From Lactonifactor longoviformis DSM 17459 (GTDB lineage: Bacteria > Bacillota > Clostridia > Lachnospirales > Lachnospiraceae): 64,000 nucleotides of DNA. Both the position numbers and the translations under genes were made by a program. Positions 16,239 through 25,226 of this stretch are shown here, in pieces. The stretch lies in the NCBI RefSeq assembly GCF_900129135.1, contig NZ_FQVI01000001.1, forward strand, positions 367,085-431,084. Direction: 5' to 3'. The notes beneath the pieces are model-generated. The model had not been told where the DNA came from. It searched no databases and was given only the letters and a program-made list of their open reading frames with translations. Within the stretch, counting starts at the first letter, position 1. Every line of letters begins with the position of its first letter.

Positions 16239-17912
16239 CTATTCATAATAGGCAACCTTCATCAGCTCTTCTATGGTTGTTACTCCGGTTTCCACCAGCT
16301 CCAGTGCGCTGGTTTTCAGAGTCTTCATCCCCTGTGTCTTCAGCGCATATGCAGCAATTTCCTCCATGGCGGAACCTGCGGATATCATCCTGCGTATCTC
16401 TTTGTCAATCAGCAGTATCTCATGGATGGCAATTCGCCCCTGGTATCCCGTATGATTGCAGCGGTTGCATCCTTTGGCCCTGCGCACTGCTTTCCTATCG
16501 GTTCCCAGCAGGGCTGCCTCTTCATAGGTAAGCATATCCTCATAGGAGCAGTGGGGGCACAGCTTTCTCATAAGCCGCTGGGCTACTACTCCCACCAGAG
16601 AGTTTGCTATCAGATAAGGCTCTAAACCCATGTCCACCAAACGCACAATGGAAGACACGGCATTATTTGTATGAAGAGTAGAGAGCACCAGATGGCCGGT
16701 AATGGCAGATCGAACCGAGATAGAAGCAGTCTCCGCGTCTCTTGTCTCCCCCACCATGATGATGTCAGGGTCCTGCCTGAGAAGCGCCCGAAGTCCCACC
16801 TCAAAGGTAAGACCCGCCATGGTATTTACCTGCATCTGATTGACTCTCGTCAGATTCTTCTCCACAGGGTCCTCAATAGTAGAAATATTTACCTGCTTTT
16901 TGCAGAGCTCCTCCAGTACCATATACAGAGTCGTAGTCTTTCCCGATCCGGTGGGGCCTGTGAGGTAAATAATACCGTTGGGGGATTGGAGCATCCGTCG
17001 GAATTTAGTATAGTTCTCGTCATTCATTCCGTACTGTCCGGCATGATCGATCACTGAATTATTCGCCAGAAGACGAAGTACTGCCTTCTCCCCAAACACA
17101 GTGGGAATGACTGACACACGGACATTCACATTTTCATTTTCAATCTTAATGCGGAAATGGCCGTCCTGGGGGATCCTTTTTTCTGCTATGTCCAGATTCG
17201 AGATTATCTTTATGCGGGCAATGAGCGAAGGGTGCAGAGACCGCTGCAGGGTAACATAGTCAACAATAGTCCCATCCATACGCATGCGCACCAAAGTTTT
17301 GTCCTCAAAAGGCTCTATATGAATATCACTGGAGTTAGTCTGATATCCCCTGTGAATCAGACTGTTCAGCAGTTTGATCACAGGTACATCGCCGCCGCCT
17401 TCCTCCACTTCCAGCTCTTCTATCACCGGCTCTTCTATGCTCTGGTTGGCATCCTTTGCCGCCATACGGGCATTTACTTCTGCATAGTAGTAATCAATTG
17501 CCTTATTCAGAGGGGCAAGCTCAGCCAGCAGCACTTCCTGATTCATCCCTGTCAGCTGACGGATATCCTCCAGGCCGTAGAAGTTCAAAGGATCGTTTGT
17601 TACCAGTGTCAGGGTCTGGCCGTCGGTGTCCACCGGCAGTACGTGGTACCGCGCGGCAAGCTGCCTGGGAACCTTCTCCACAGCCTCAATATTCACTGTA
17701 ATCTGGCTCAGCTCCACTGTTTTCATCCCAAGGCGCTGTCCCAAAGCCTGGATCATCTGCTTTTCTGTCACAAACCCCAGTTCCATCAGAATAGCGCCCA
17801 GACGTTTTTCCCTGTGCTCCTTCTGATACGCCAGGGCTCTCTGAAGCTGCTCTTCCGTGATATAGCCATACTCTTTCAGCACTTCTCCAATAGGAATATT
17901 CTTCACAATCAT
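16239..17912 (-). CDS. pilB: Type IV pilus assembly ATPase PilB (GspE family)
   Basis: 557 residues. Residues 1-150 form an MshEN/T2SSE N-domain (IPIGEVLKEYGYITEEQLQRAL, and a second copy of the LGAILMELGFVTEKQM pattern) that in relatives binds c-di-GMP. The ATPase core has Walker A GPTGSGKTTT, Walker B DIIMVGETRD and a four-Cys zinc site (LCPHC then GCNRCNHTG). It polymerises pilin. It lies between the pilO-like and pilT genes. Confidence 0.95.
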   Translation of the reverse strand: MIVKNIPIGEVLKEYGYITEEQLQRALAYQKEHREKRLGAILMELGFVTEKQMIQALGQRLGMKTVELSQITVNIEAVEKVPRQLAARYHVLPVDTDGQTLTLVTNDPLNFYGLEDIRQLTGMNQEVLLAELAPLNKAIDYYYAEVNARMAAKDANQSIEEPVIEELEVEEGGGDVPVIKLLNSLIHRGYQTNSSDIHIEPFEDKTLVRMRMDGTIVDYVTLQRSLHPSLIARIKIISNLDIAEKRIPQDGHFRIKIENENVNVRVSVIPTVFGEKAVLRLLANNSVIDHAGQYGMNDENYTKFRRMLQSPNGIIYLTGPTGSGKTTTLYMVLEELCKKQVNISTIEDPVEKNLTRVNQMQVNTMAGLTFEVGLRALLRQDPDIIMVGETRDAETASISVRSAITGHLVLSTLHTNNAVSSIVRLVDMGLEPYLIANSLVGVVAQRLMRKLCPHCSYEDMLTYEEAALLGTDRKAVRRAKGCNRCNHTGYQGRIAIHEILLIDKEIRRMISAGSAMEEIAAYALKTQGMKTLKTSALELVETGVTTIEELMKVAYYE

Positions 17913-17969
17913 TTCCTCCGAACCAAGCCCGGGGCTAATATGATAGGTGCCCCGGGCATACTTTTCTCT

Positions 17970-18632
17970 CTATTTGCTGCACATATACATCTCCAGACTG
18001 ATGGTCAGGGTAGAATCTGTGCGTACGTTCTGATCTCTGTCGAGGATCAGCGCATCCTTGTCTCCAATGGTATAGCTCACAACTCTGAGAGCCGGATACT
18101 CATTGGTAACGCTGTCTATAAGAGTCTGAAGGCTTTCCAGACTGCCAATCGCCGTCACTGTGATATCTGAGATATAGATTTCATTTCCGGCGGTATCCTT
18201 TTCACTGCTCTGGGATCCCTCCTCCTGGGTAAGCGCTTCCTCCAACCCCATGGCCGAGGCTGTGTAGGGTGTAAAATTCCTGTTCTCCGGGCGGACGGAC
18301 ACTGTAAAATCTCTTGCCATAAGGCCCATATCCAGAATCATATTGGTGATCATTTTGTCAATCTCCTGATTCTCCATCATAGGATACAGATCCTGGATCA
18401 GTTCCCGGCGTTTCGCCTCATTTTCTTCTTTTCTCTTCTGATAGGACGGAAGCAGCGCAATCTCTGCCTCCATCTCCGACCTCTCCGTCTCTGCCTGCTC
18501 TATCTGCTGCTGAAGATCACTCCTCTTGTCGATGGCCGGAAGTATAATAAACACAACGAAGCCCGCGATCACAAGGAATACAATTAATACCGCGAGAAGA
18601 ACTTTATCCCTGTTTGTCAATTTTGTCGTCAC
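17970..18632 (-). CDS. PilO-like inner membrane alignment protein
   Basis: 220 residues: a short cytoplasmic start (MTTKLTNRDKVLL), one membrane helix to about residue 32, a coiled coil (KRSDLQQQIEQAETERSEMEAEI) and an alpha/beta C-domain. This is the PilO/GspM layout that joins PilM-PilN to the pilus machine. Sequence identity is low, so the name rests on architecture and gene order. It starts 3 bp after the PilN-like stop. Confidence 0.78.
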   Translation of the reverse strand: MTTKLTNRDKVLLAVLIVFLVIAGFVVFIILPAIDKRSDLQQQIEQAETERSEMEAEIALLPSYQKRKEENEAKRRELIQDLYPMMENQEIDKMITNMILDMGLMARDFTVSVRPENRNFTPYTASAMGLEEALTQEEGSQSSEKDTAGNEIYISDITVTAIGSLESLQTLIDSVTNEYPALRVVSYTIGDKDALILDRDQNVRTDSTLTISLEMYMCSK

Positions 18633-18635
18633 TGC

Positions 18636-19241
18636 TTATCCCTCCTGCCTGCCGGCTGTCTCACTGAGGAAGCAGCTCACATTAATAAGGTAAGACTGCC
18701 GGCTTTCCTCGTAGCCATATCCGGAATACTGTACATCTGCAAAAACCTCCGAATTCTTCAGTGCGGCAATAAATGCATTGCACTCTTCGGCGTTGGCTGC
18801 CGTGGCCGTAAACTGGAACATTCCGGTCCTGGCATCGTAACTGTTAATCTGTATGCCAATCTGCCCCTGTCCGCATGCCAAAATCTCATTTACCACGGTG
18901 CTGTTGGCTCTGGGGTAAGACTGGATCGCCTTCCAGGCATAGGTATCTGACGCGATATAAGCCTCCAAAACAGAATTCTCCGTCTCCAGAGCCTTCACTT
19001 CATCGTATTTCTGCAGGTTTGTTTCATCCGTCAGATATGCATTGATTCCATTCAGCTTATTCTGGAGCATTAGATTCGAAATCAGAAATACCAGCGATAC
19101 CGCAACGCAGACGCCAACAAGGATGCCGCCCGGAACCGCAACAGCCAGTATTTTCTTTTTCATCTGCTCCTGATTGGGGTTCTTCTTAAATTGAAGATAG
19201 AAGTTAATATCTTTTTTATTCGCCTGTCTCATTTTGTACAC
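18636..19241 (-). CDS. PilN-like inner membrane alignment protein
   Basis: 201 residues: a cytoplasmic tail carrying KKDINFYLQFKKN, the position of the PilN INLLP-type PilM-binding motif, a membrane helix at about 30-55, a coiled-coil stretch, and a ferredoxin-like periplasm-side domain. It forms the M-N-O platform with its neighbours. It is separated from the pilM-like gene by 116 bp containing a hairpin. Confidence 0.78.
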   Translation of the reverse strand: MYKMRQANKKDINFYLQFKKNPNQEQMKKKILAVAVPGGILVGVCVAVSLVFLISNLMLQNKLNGINAYLTDETNLQKYDEVKALETENSVLEAYIASDTYAWKAIQSYPRANSTVVNEILACGQGQIGIQINSYDARTGMFQFTATAANAEECNAFIAALKNSEVFADVQYSGYGYEESRQSYLINVSCFLSETAGRQEG

Positions 19242-19273
19242 CTCATTTTCCCTGGAATTCTGCCTACTGATTC

Positions 19274-19293
19274 AAGTACGCCTCGGCGTACTT
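19274..19293. other. Hairpin between the PilM-like and PilN-like genes
   Basis: AAGTACGCCTCGGCGTACTT gives an 8-bp stem with a 4-base loop, with no T-run. In a 116-bp gap inside an operon this suggests transcript processing or stabilisation rather than termination. Confidence 0.45.
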
Positions 19294-19357
19294 GCTGCGA
19301 GCTGCTCGCCATGCTCTGCATGACATAATACATCTGTGCGGTGGGAGTCTTATCTGC

Positions 19358-20269
19358 TTACAAGATAAAATTTCCTGCCGCATATACATAATCGCAGAGT
19401 GCAGGGGCCCCCGTGCCAGCCTCCACATAGGCCTCCCGCTCAGAAGGCATCTGGATCCGTTTTGTCTCCGGAAGCCGCTCCACCGCCAGTCCCAGTCCTG
19501 CAATATTCTCTGCGGACAAACTCTCATCCGTCCCGAAGAATCCCCCCAGATAGACGTGGGTAATTACATTCTCAAGTTTCTCTGATGTATGGAACTGCAT
19601 AATTCCGCTGACATTTCTCGCCACTTCCACTGCAAATTCCGGTGTACCGTGTTCACTGAACAGCCTGGCACGGCTGGAATACACATACTTTCCTCCCACA
19701 AGGAGGGCACTTACCAGATTATCCCCATCCAGAAGAAGAATAATGCAGGTGCTATCCGCCAGCGCTTCATGGGCACCCAGCAGACGAACTGCGCTGCACA
19801 GCGCAGGCTTTACAGAGGCAATGGTGATTCCCATACGTTCAAACAGCTCCACAAAGCTTCCAACAAAGCTTCTCTCAGCTGCCGCGCACATGACCTTCCC
19901 CATCTTAGCTCCCCGGTTCTCTTCCATTGTCATGTAATCGTAAAGAGGATCCTGAAGAGAATCCATGTCCGAAAATTCTCGTTTTAACAGATCCCGCATT
20001 TTCCGCTCTTTTAATACCGGAAGAGTAGCCAGTCTGGTGGTGAAGTGAGTGCTGTCGATCACCAGGGAGACCTTGGACACCGGGAGATTGTGATCCTTCC
20101 ACAGTCCAAGAAGCTCCTGCTGAAGCCCGGCCTCATTGGTAATCACTCCGTTCATCAGGTTCCCCTCTTCCAGGGCAAAGCAATATAAATGCTCTACTCT
20201 GCTGCATTTTCCCTTTTCCCCGGTCAGGATCTGTATGGTATTATTTGATAAATAAATAGATGTCGTCAT
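19358..20269 (-). CDS. PilM-like cytoplasmic actin-fold protein
   Basis: 303 residues. Begins MTTSIYLSNNTIQIL, an actin/FtsA-type first phosphate loop; SLVIDSTHFTTRLATLPVLK and IILLLDGDNLVSALLVGG are the matching second and phosphate-2 regions. No membrane helix. PilM binds the PilN tail on the cytoplasmic face of the pilus machine. It lies 58 bp after pilC. Confidence 0.82.
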   Translation of the reverse strand: MTTSIYLSNNTIQILTGEKGKCSRVEHLYCFALEEGNLMNGVITNEAGLQQELLGLWKDHNLPVSKVSLVIDSTHFTTRLATLPVLKERKMRDLLKREFSDMDSLQDPLYDYMTMEENRGAKMGKVMCAAAERSFVGSFVELFERMGITIASVKPALCSAVRLLGAHEALADSTCIILLLDGDNLVSALLVGGKYVYSSRARLFSEHGTPEFAVEVARNVSGIMQFHTSEKLENVITHVYLGGFFGTDESLSAENIAGLGLAVERLPETKRIQMPSEREAYVEAGTGAPALCDYVYAAGNFIL

Positions 20270-20327
20270 GTGTTATCATTCCTCCTGGTAATTTGGACAA
20301 ATCCGGTATCCCCGCATCCCGGGCCGT

Positions 20328-21545
20328 CTAATACTCTCCCCCGGAATTCTCAATGGCAGAGTATGACTGGAAGATCGGAAGCAGTACGGCTATCATAATA
20401 AATCCTATGATCACGCCCATTACAATAATCAGCACCGGCTCCAGCAGTGTGGTAAGCTTTGTGATCGCCAGCTCTGCATCGTATTCCAGGGCATCCGCAA
20501 TAACATCCAGCATACTGTCCAGGCTTCCTGTCTCTTCCCCTATGAGTATAGTGGAAGCCAGACGGTTCTCAAACCCGTCAATCAGCGCCAGAGAACTGGC
20601 CAGCGTCTCACCGGCCCGCACAGAACGGATAGAAGCTTCAAACTGGGATTCTATGTAGCTATTTCCCACTGTCCTCTTTCCCACCTGCAGAGCTGTGATA
20701 ATCGGCAGGCCGCTGGAGTACAGAGAGCTTAAGGTTCTTGCAAATCTGGCTGTATAGATTGTCCTCAGCAGTTTTCCGATGACCGGAAGCTTTAATTTCA
20801 GTTGATCCATTCGCAGCCTCACCTGCGGGATCCGGAAGACAAAGGAGAGAATCACCCCTGCGAGTAAAAGGATAATGATGATAAGCAGCCAGTGGCTCCG
20901 GATGGTATCACTGATTCCAAGAACCATACGGGTGGGAAGAGGCAGCTGCTCCATTGTGTCAAACACCTCTGAAAACTGGGGGATGATATAAGAAACAATA
21001 AATATCACCACCGCCACAACCATAACGATCAGGATCAGAGGGTAGATCATAGCATTTTTCACTTTGCTGTTCAGCCTGTGCTCTTTCTCGAAATGCACTG
21101 CCATACGTATGGCGGTTTTGTCCAGACTTCCGCTGGCCTCTGCAGACCGGAACATATAGATAAGAATCTCCGGGAAAGCAGGCCCCTGGGATTCCATAGC
21201 CTCTGACAGGGGAACGCCCTGCCGGATCAGCCGGAGCACATTTTCATAAATCCCTCTGCTTCTGGGTTTCAGATTTCTTTCCTGGGCAATAATATTAAGC
21301 GCCCGCACCAGCGACACCCCAGCTGTGAGAAGCGTCCCCAGCTGTCTGCAGAAATCTGCCAGAACAGCTGGCTTCAACCGTTTCTCTGAGCGATTTTCCT
21401 TTTTCTCAGAACAGGAGATCAAAATCTGTCCGGCTGCTTTTAACTTTTCGTACAGCTCCTCTTCCCCTGCGGCATCTTCATACCCTTTTGTCTCCGTGCC
21501 GTCCAGACCTCTGGCCCGATATTTATACTTTGGCAAACCGTTCAC
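20328..21545 (-). CDS. pilC: Type IV pilus platform protein PilC (GspF family)
   Basis: 405 residues, standard length. Two repeated T2SSF domains: the first around residues 65-190 (FCRQLGTLLTAGVSLVRAL), the second around 265-390 (FARTLSSLYSSGLPIITALQ), with three hydrophobic helices including MVVAVVIFIVSYIIP. It transmits PilB and PilT motion to the growing pilus. It lies 26 bp below the prepilin peptidase. Confidence 0.94.
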   Translation of the reverse strand: MNGLPKYKYRARGLDGTETKGYEDAAGEEELYEKLKAAGQILISCSEKKENRSEKRLKPAVLADFCRQLGTLLTAGVSLVRALNIIAQERNLKPRSRGIYENVLRLIRQGVPLSEAMESQGPAFPEILIYMFRSAEASGSLDKTAIRMAVHFEKEHRLNSKVKNAMIYPLILIVMVVAVVIFIVSYIIPQFSEVFDTMEQLPLPTRMVLGISDTIRSHWLLIIIILLLAGVILSFVFRIPQVRLRMDQLKLKLPVIGKLLRTIYTARFARTLSSLYSSGLPIITALQVGKRTVGNSYIESQFEASIRSVRAGETLASSLALIDGFENRLASTILIGEETGSLDSMLDVIADALEYDAELAITKLTTLLEPVLIIVMGVIIGFIMIAVLLPIFQSYSAIENSGGEY

Positions 21546-21571
21546 CTGCCTTTACTTATTGGTCTTCTCTG

Positions 21572-22366
21572 TCAAAATCGAAAAAATCCCAGATACCAGT
21601 TCAGAATCTCATTCCCGCAGAAAAAAGCAATTCCCATCCCGGCACACAAAAAAGGGCCAAATGCAAAATGCTCCTTCCTCCCCTTCTTCTCGGCAGCCAG
21701 CAGGCCCCCTCCATAGAGACCTCCGCTCAGAACCGCCAGAAACAGGGAGACGAGACTTAACTGCCATCCCAAAAACAGCCCGCAGGCCGCCATTAACTTT
21801 ATATCTCCGCCTCCAAACGCACCCGGAATCAAAAGGGTAATGAGCAGCAGCGGAACACTAACGGAGAATACTCCGATTATTCTCGAAAGCAATGTGATAT
21901 CAGGAAACACAAAAACAGAAACCAGGCCGCAGCCGGCTGCCGCAAGCACCAATCCATTGGGTATCTCCATGGTATCCAGATCGATAAAAGTAACTGTTGT
22001 TAAAATGGATAAAAAAGCAAACACTGTAACTGCAGACAGTGTAATCTGATAAAATCCTTCCCCTGTATTTCCGAATTGCCGCAGGCAGAGGACGCTAAAA
22101 CATCCGCCCAGGGCTTCCACCAGGGGATATCTGGAGGATATGGGCGCCCCGCAGTTTCTGCACCTTCCTCTCAAAAGAAGATAGCTGAAAATGGGAATCA
22201 TGTCTCTTCCCTTTAAGGTCTCCCCGCAGATTGGGCAGAAGCTTCTCCCCCCTACAAAAGATATCTTCTTCGGCAGCCGGTAGATTACCACATTCAAAAA
22301 AGAAAAGAAAGAGGCGCCGAATAAAAATATCAATACGAACAATAAAATCTCTAAAAAGTATAACAT
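21572..22366 (-). CDS. pilD: Prepilin peptidase / N-methyltransferase (A24 family)
   Basis: 264 residues. Carries the methylation domain with four zinc cysteines (FCPICGETLKGRD and RGRCRNCGAP) and both catalytic aspartates of the bilobed protease (FIDLDTMEIPNGL and GAFGGGDIKLM). Multiple membrane helices. It removes the short leader from the pilins encoded at 55111-57521 and methylates the new N-terminus. Confidence 0.95.
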   Translation of the reverse strand: MLYFLEILLFVLIFLFGASFFSFLNVVIYRLPKKISFVGGRSFCPICGETLKGRDMIPIFSYLLLRGRCRNCGAPISSRYPLVEALGGCFSVLCLRQFGNTGEGFYQITLSAVTVFAFLSILTTVTFIDLDTMEIPNGLVLAAAGCGLVSVFVFPDITLLSRIIGVFSVSVPLLLITLLIPGAFGGGDIKLMAACGLFLGWQLSLVSLFLAVLSGGLYGGGLLAAEKKGRKEHFAFGPFLCAGMGIAFFCGNEILNWYLGFFRF

Positions 22367-22406
22367 ACTGTCTCCTGGTTTAAAAGTAATGTCTCAATAT
22401 AAGCTC

Positions 22407-22445
22407 TTACAGGCTACTGCTGTCCAAACCAGCAGTAGCCTGTAA
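22407..22445. other. Strong 16-bp hairpin between the pilin-like gene and pilD
   Basis: TTACAGGCTACTGCTG pairs perfectly with CAGCAGTAGCCTGTAA around a 7-base loop. No T-run follows on the minus strand, so it may be a processing or attenuation structure; it lies 19 bp after the upstream stop. Confidence 0.6.
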
Positions 22446-22463
22446 AACTTTTCAGGAAATATT

Positions 22464-22886
22464 CTAATGTTGTATTACATGTTTCGAATAATACACATTC
22501 CAATGTTCCCCTTCCTCATCCTGCAAGTAGGTCACAGTGTATGCACCTTCGATATAGAGCAGTTTGTAAAACTCTATCTTTGCTGCATCATACTGCTGCA
22601 AATAAACCTCCCCGGGACAGCCGGCAAGCTCAACTACTTCTTCTTCCACGCCTTTTGCAAAGCCATAGGGCTGAGACTGGTCCTGGAAAGGGCTCCCTTC
22701 TGTTGCGTGCTCGAGAGCGGTTACGTAAGCTGCCATCTTCGCAGATTTTGCCTCCGTCAGGATAGCCCTGGCGTCGGCGCGTTGCATGTAATAACGGGCA
22801 GTGGGCGCAAGCACTGCGGTGAGAACTAATAACATGATACTGATAATCAAGATATCTATTTTTCTGCTTTTTAAGTATGTTCTCAT
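22464..22886 (-). CDS. Pilin-like membrane-anchored protein of the pilus locus
   Basis: 140 residues: a basic start, one hydrophobic helix (residues 12-30) with the ADARAILTEAKSAKMAAYVTAL heptad-like continuation seen in pilins, then a small soluble domain. It lacks the Gly-Phe-Thr-Leu-x-Glu processing site, so it may not be a substrate of PilD. No Shine-Dalgarno site precedes the ATG and an in-frame TGA lies six codons upstream, so translation may be weak. It is the first pilus gene left of the ICE insertion. Confidence 0.7.
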   Translation of the reverse strand: MRTYLKSRKIDILIISIMLLVLTAVLAPTARYYMQRADARAILTEAKSAKMAAYVTALEHATEGSPFQDQSQPYGFAKGVEEEVVELAGCPGEVYLQQYDAAKIEFYKLLYIEGAYTVTYLQDEEGEHWNVYYSKHVIQH

Positions 22887-22938
22887 TTTTATATTAAATC
22901 ACAAAGTAATTTTTGACTATCTTTTCAAAAGTTCTTAT

Positions 22939-22981
22939 ATGCCGGTATAGCCTATTGTTACAGGCTTTTCCGGCATTTTTC
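22939..22981 (+). terminator. Hairpin with T-run at the left flank of the ICE
   Basis: ATGCCGG (22939-22945) and CCGGCAT (22970-22976) with an inner CCT/AGG pair; TTTTT follows on the plus strand. On the minus strand (pilus direction) the T-run is missing, so leftward transcripts would probably pass. Confidence 0.5.
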
Positions 22982-23033
22982 ATTGTGGAAGATACTCTCA
23001 AATCTTCTTATATCCCCGTATGTTTTTGTGTTC

Positions 23034-23073
23034 AAAAGTAGTATGTGGAGTAGTAAATTCTCCATTTACTACT
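23034..23073. other. Left ICE junction
   Basis: AGTAGTAAAT (23049-23058), five bases TCTCC, then ATTTACTACT (23064-23073), which overlaps the integrase stop codon. The outside flank AAAAGTAGTATGTGGAGTAG (23034-23053) resembles the right junction, so this could be an attachment direct repeat or the remnant of another element's right end. Confidence 0.6.
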
Positions 23074-24265
23074 ATGCAATCAGCCGCTTCATTTCGGTTA
23101 TTGACGTTTCGGAAGTTGTGTGTGCGTAATAGTTCAGCGTCATATTGATGTTGGAATGTCCCATGATGTATTGCAATGCTTTAGGGTTCATTCCCGCATT
23201 TGCTAACGTGGTGCAGAATGTGTGGCGTAAGGTGTGCGGTGTCATTACCTTTGGCAATGCGACCTTTTGCGTTTTGTTGTATTTCCTTACAAGCCCCCGG
23301 AACATACTTTCATAGTTGACTGCCACTTTTGGCAAGCCGTTCCGGTTAAGGAACAGAAACTTTGTGTAGCCCTCTAAAATAACAGGCTGTACATATTTCC
23401 GTTTATTTAGCACCCGTTGAAATGCTTCCAACACTTTTTCACTCATAGGAATAACCCGGTTGCCGCTTTTCGTCTTAGGCGTTTCCACATAGTAGCCCAC
23501 ATCTGCAATCTTCAAAAGTTGGTGGTCTACATTGATAAGCTGTTTGTCTAAGTCAATGTCAGCTTCCGTCAGTCCGCAGAGTTCCGAAATGCGAAGCCCT
23601 GTCCCTAACAGTATGATAATCTCGTCGTAGTATTTCTGATAGACTTTATCATGCTGTACAAAGGACAGAAAAGCCGCTTCCTGCGTAGGGGATAGAGGTT
23701 CCTTTGGTTCCGTATCATCTTCAAGGACTGTGTTCAACTGGAAGTCAAATGGATTTTTACGAATACAATCGTCCTGTATGGCTGTGTAAAAGGCAGCCTT
23801 TAAGGAACGCTTGTGGTTGTTGATAGTCTTGAAGCCGTAACCTTTTTCTTTCATGCGTAACGCCCATTCCTTTGCGTCGGAGAGCTTCACATTTTCAATC
23901 CGGCAGGCTCCAAGTTTATCCTCCTGCAAAATCCGCATGAGCTGTTTTCGCCCCTGCTTTGTACCATGCCGCACATTTGCCCGGTGGCGTATCTGCTTTG
24001 CGTAGAGTTGGCAGACCGTCATTTTCTTTCCGATATGGTCGATACCGTCGTCAAGGTCTTTTTGGATTTCTTTCTCTTTTTCCCTCAACGCTATATCGTC
24101 GCGCTTTCCTGCCGGGGTTTTGTCCGTAGGCACTAACTTCCAAGAATAAACAAACTGCGGTTTCCCAAAGGTATCTATATATTTGTAGGCATATCTCCCG
24201 TCTTTTCTCTGGCTCTCTCCGGTGCGGAGAATACGATTTTTATTATCCCGTCTTTTTTCCGACAT
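23072..24265 (-). CDS. int: Tyrosine recombinase (ICE integrase, Tn1549 type)
   Basis: 397 residues from ATG 24265, which follows AAAGGAGC. N-terminal arm-binding domain (residues 1-75), SAM-like core-binding domain (80-180) and catalytic domain with Arg225 (GTGLRISEL), Lys266 (TPKTKSG), His344 and Arg347 (HTLRH), His370 (MGHSN) and Tyr379 (LNYYAH). Length and residue numbers match the well-studied Tn1549 Int. It excises and inserts the element. The stop codon lies inside the left inverted repeat. Confidence 0.96.
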   Translation of the reverse strand: MSEKRRDNKNRILRTGESQRKDGRYAYKYIDTFGKPQFVYSWKLVPTDKTPAGKRDDIALREKEKEIQKDLDDGIDHIGKKMTVCQLYAKQIRHRANVRHGTKQGRKQLMRILQEDKLGACRIENVKLSDAKEWALRMKEKGYGFKTINNHKRSLKAAFYTAIQDDCIRKNPFDFQLNTVLEDDTEPKEPLSPTQEAAFLSFVQHDKVYQKYYDEIIILLGTGLRISELCGLTEADIDLDKQLINVDHQLLKIADVGYYVETPKTKSGNRVIPMSEKVLEAFQRVLNKRKYVQPVILEGYTKFLFLNRNGLPKVAVNYESMFRGLVRKYNKTQKVALPKVMTPHTLRHTFCTTLANAGMNPKALQYIMGHSNINMTLNYYAHTTSETSITEMKRLIA

Positions 24266-24344
24266 CGTTATGCTCCTTTCCATAATGGAAAGAGCCTTGA
24301 TATGCTTGACTACATTGTACCACATTCAAGGCTCGATTTCACTA

Positions 24345-24548
24345 TTAGATTGCGTCCACCGTATCAATCATTTTTTCAAACTGCTTACGCTTAATCTGAA
24401 TACGGTTTCCGTTCATCATTACCCAGTCCGGGACGGGATTTTCTTCTGCCAGTTTCCGCAGCTTGCTTTCTCCGATACGGAAATATTTTGCTGCTTCTTC
24501 TATGGTAAGAGTGTACTTTTCCCAAATCGGCACGTCGTTATTGTTCAA
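24345..24548 (-). CDS. xis: Excisionase
   Basis: 67 residues, exactly the length of Tn916 Xis, if read from TTG 24548, which lies six bases after AAGGGGG; an upstream in-frame ATG at 24584 has no ribosome site. Winged-helix DNA-binding pattern [21 protein letters not shown] and C-terminal [19 protein letters not shown]. It bends the element ends and directs Int towards excision. It lies 79 bp upstream of int. Confidence 0.9.
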   Translation of the reverse strand: MNNNDVPIWEKYTLTIEEAAKYFRIGESKLRKLAEENPVPDWVMMNGNRIQIKRKQFEKMIDTVDAI

Positions 24549-24584
24549 TTTGTCGTCCCCCTTTCTTAATGGGTCAAAAATCAA

Positions 24585-24968
24585 TCTGTAACATAGGCTT
24601 TAATCGGACGGCTATTAGCGTAACCTCATGGGACTTGCACCCCTCCGGCGGTCTGCCGAAGCCCTACCCATTGCCTGCGACGCTTCTAACGCTCGGACTA
24701 TGGCTGTAAGGAAGTATCATTATGTATTCTGTGCGTTATCGCCCGCAGGCTGCTATCCCTGCTTTACGGTGTGGTATTTCTCGCTCGCTTTTCTGTTAAG
24801 AGAAAGGTCATGGCGTACCCGCCGCATGGCTCGGCACAAAAGGAACGTATCCGATTTGCCTTATGCTGCGTCGCCGTTCTATTGCGCCGCTTTCTTTATC
24901 AAAGAGCAGGGGGCTGTCTTGCGGTATGGAACGGAAAAGGGGAAAGAAGCGTTCCAATATCGCGTAGG
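24585..24968. other. 384-bp gene-free GC-rich stretch between xis and the Orf8-like gene
   Basis: Several overlapping frames are open here on both strands, but none has a ribosome site or recognisable protein. On the minus strand it contains CGGCAGACCGCCG and GGGGTGCAAGTCCC hairpin-like motifs near 24629-24665. Compositional bias and length suggest a conserved structured RNA or DNA-binding region; nothing firmer can be said. Confidence 0.4.
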
Positions 24969-25226
24969 TTATTCAGCCCGAAAAGTGAGGATAGCCCTCA
25001 TCAGTCTTGCTTGCAGCCGTTCCCGAATATCCTCGTCAACGCCATAATAGACATTGCCGCGCTCGTCGTAGAGCTTCCGCATGGAAAGACTTGCTATGTA
25101 GCCGCTGAAATGCTGCAAGACCATTTTCATAGCGTCCGGGTCGCCTTTGCTCGCCGCCAAAATAACGGGATAGGGAACAAGGGCATTTTCCGGGTAGTCG
25201 TTTTGATTACCATTCGTTCCATTCAT
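24969..25226 (-). CDS. Tn916 Orf8-like helix-turn-helix protein (HTH_16)
   Basis: 85 residues. VPYPVILAASKGDPDAMKMVLQHFSGYIASLS and YDERGNVYYGVDEDIRERL follow the Tn916 Orf8 pattern, which resembles the amino part of a small sigma factor. It overlaps the sigma-like gene by 20 bp. In Tn916 the orf7-orf8 pair switches on excision and transfer genes; the same job is inferred here. Confidence 0.88.
   Translation of the reverse strand: MNGTNGNQNDYPENALVPYPVILAASKGDPDAMKMVLQHFSGYIASLSMRKLYDERGNVYYGVDEDIRERLQARLMRAILTFRAE

Noticed and set aside
24628..25047. A 139-residue open frame on the plus strand antisense to the Orf8-like gene
   Set aside because: No ribosome site, unusual composition rich in Arg, Cys and Ser, and its 3' part is antisense to a real gene.
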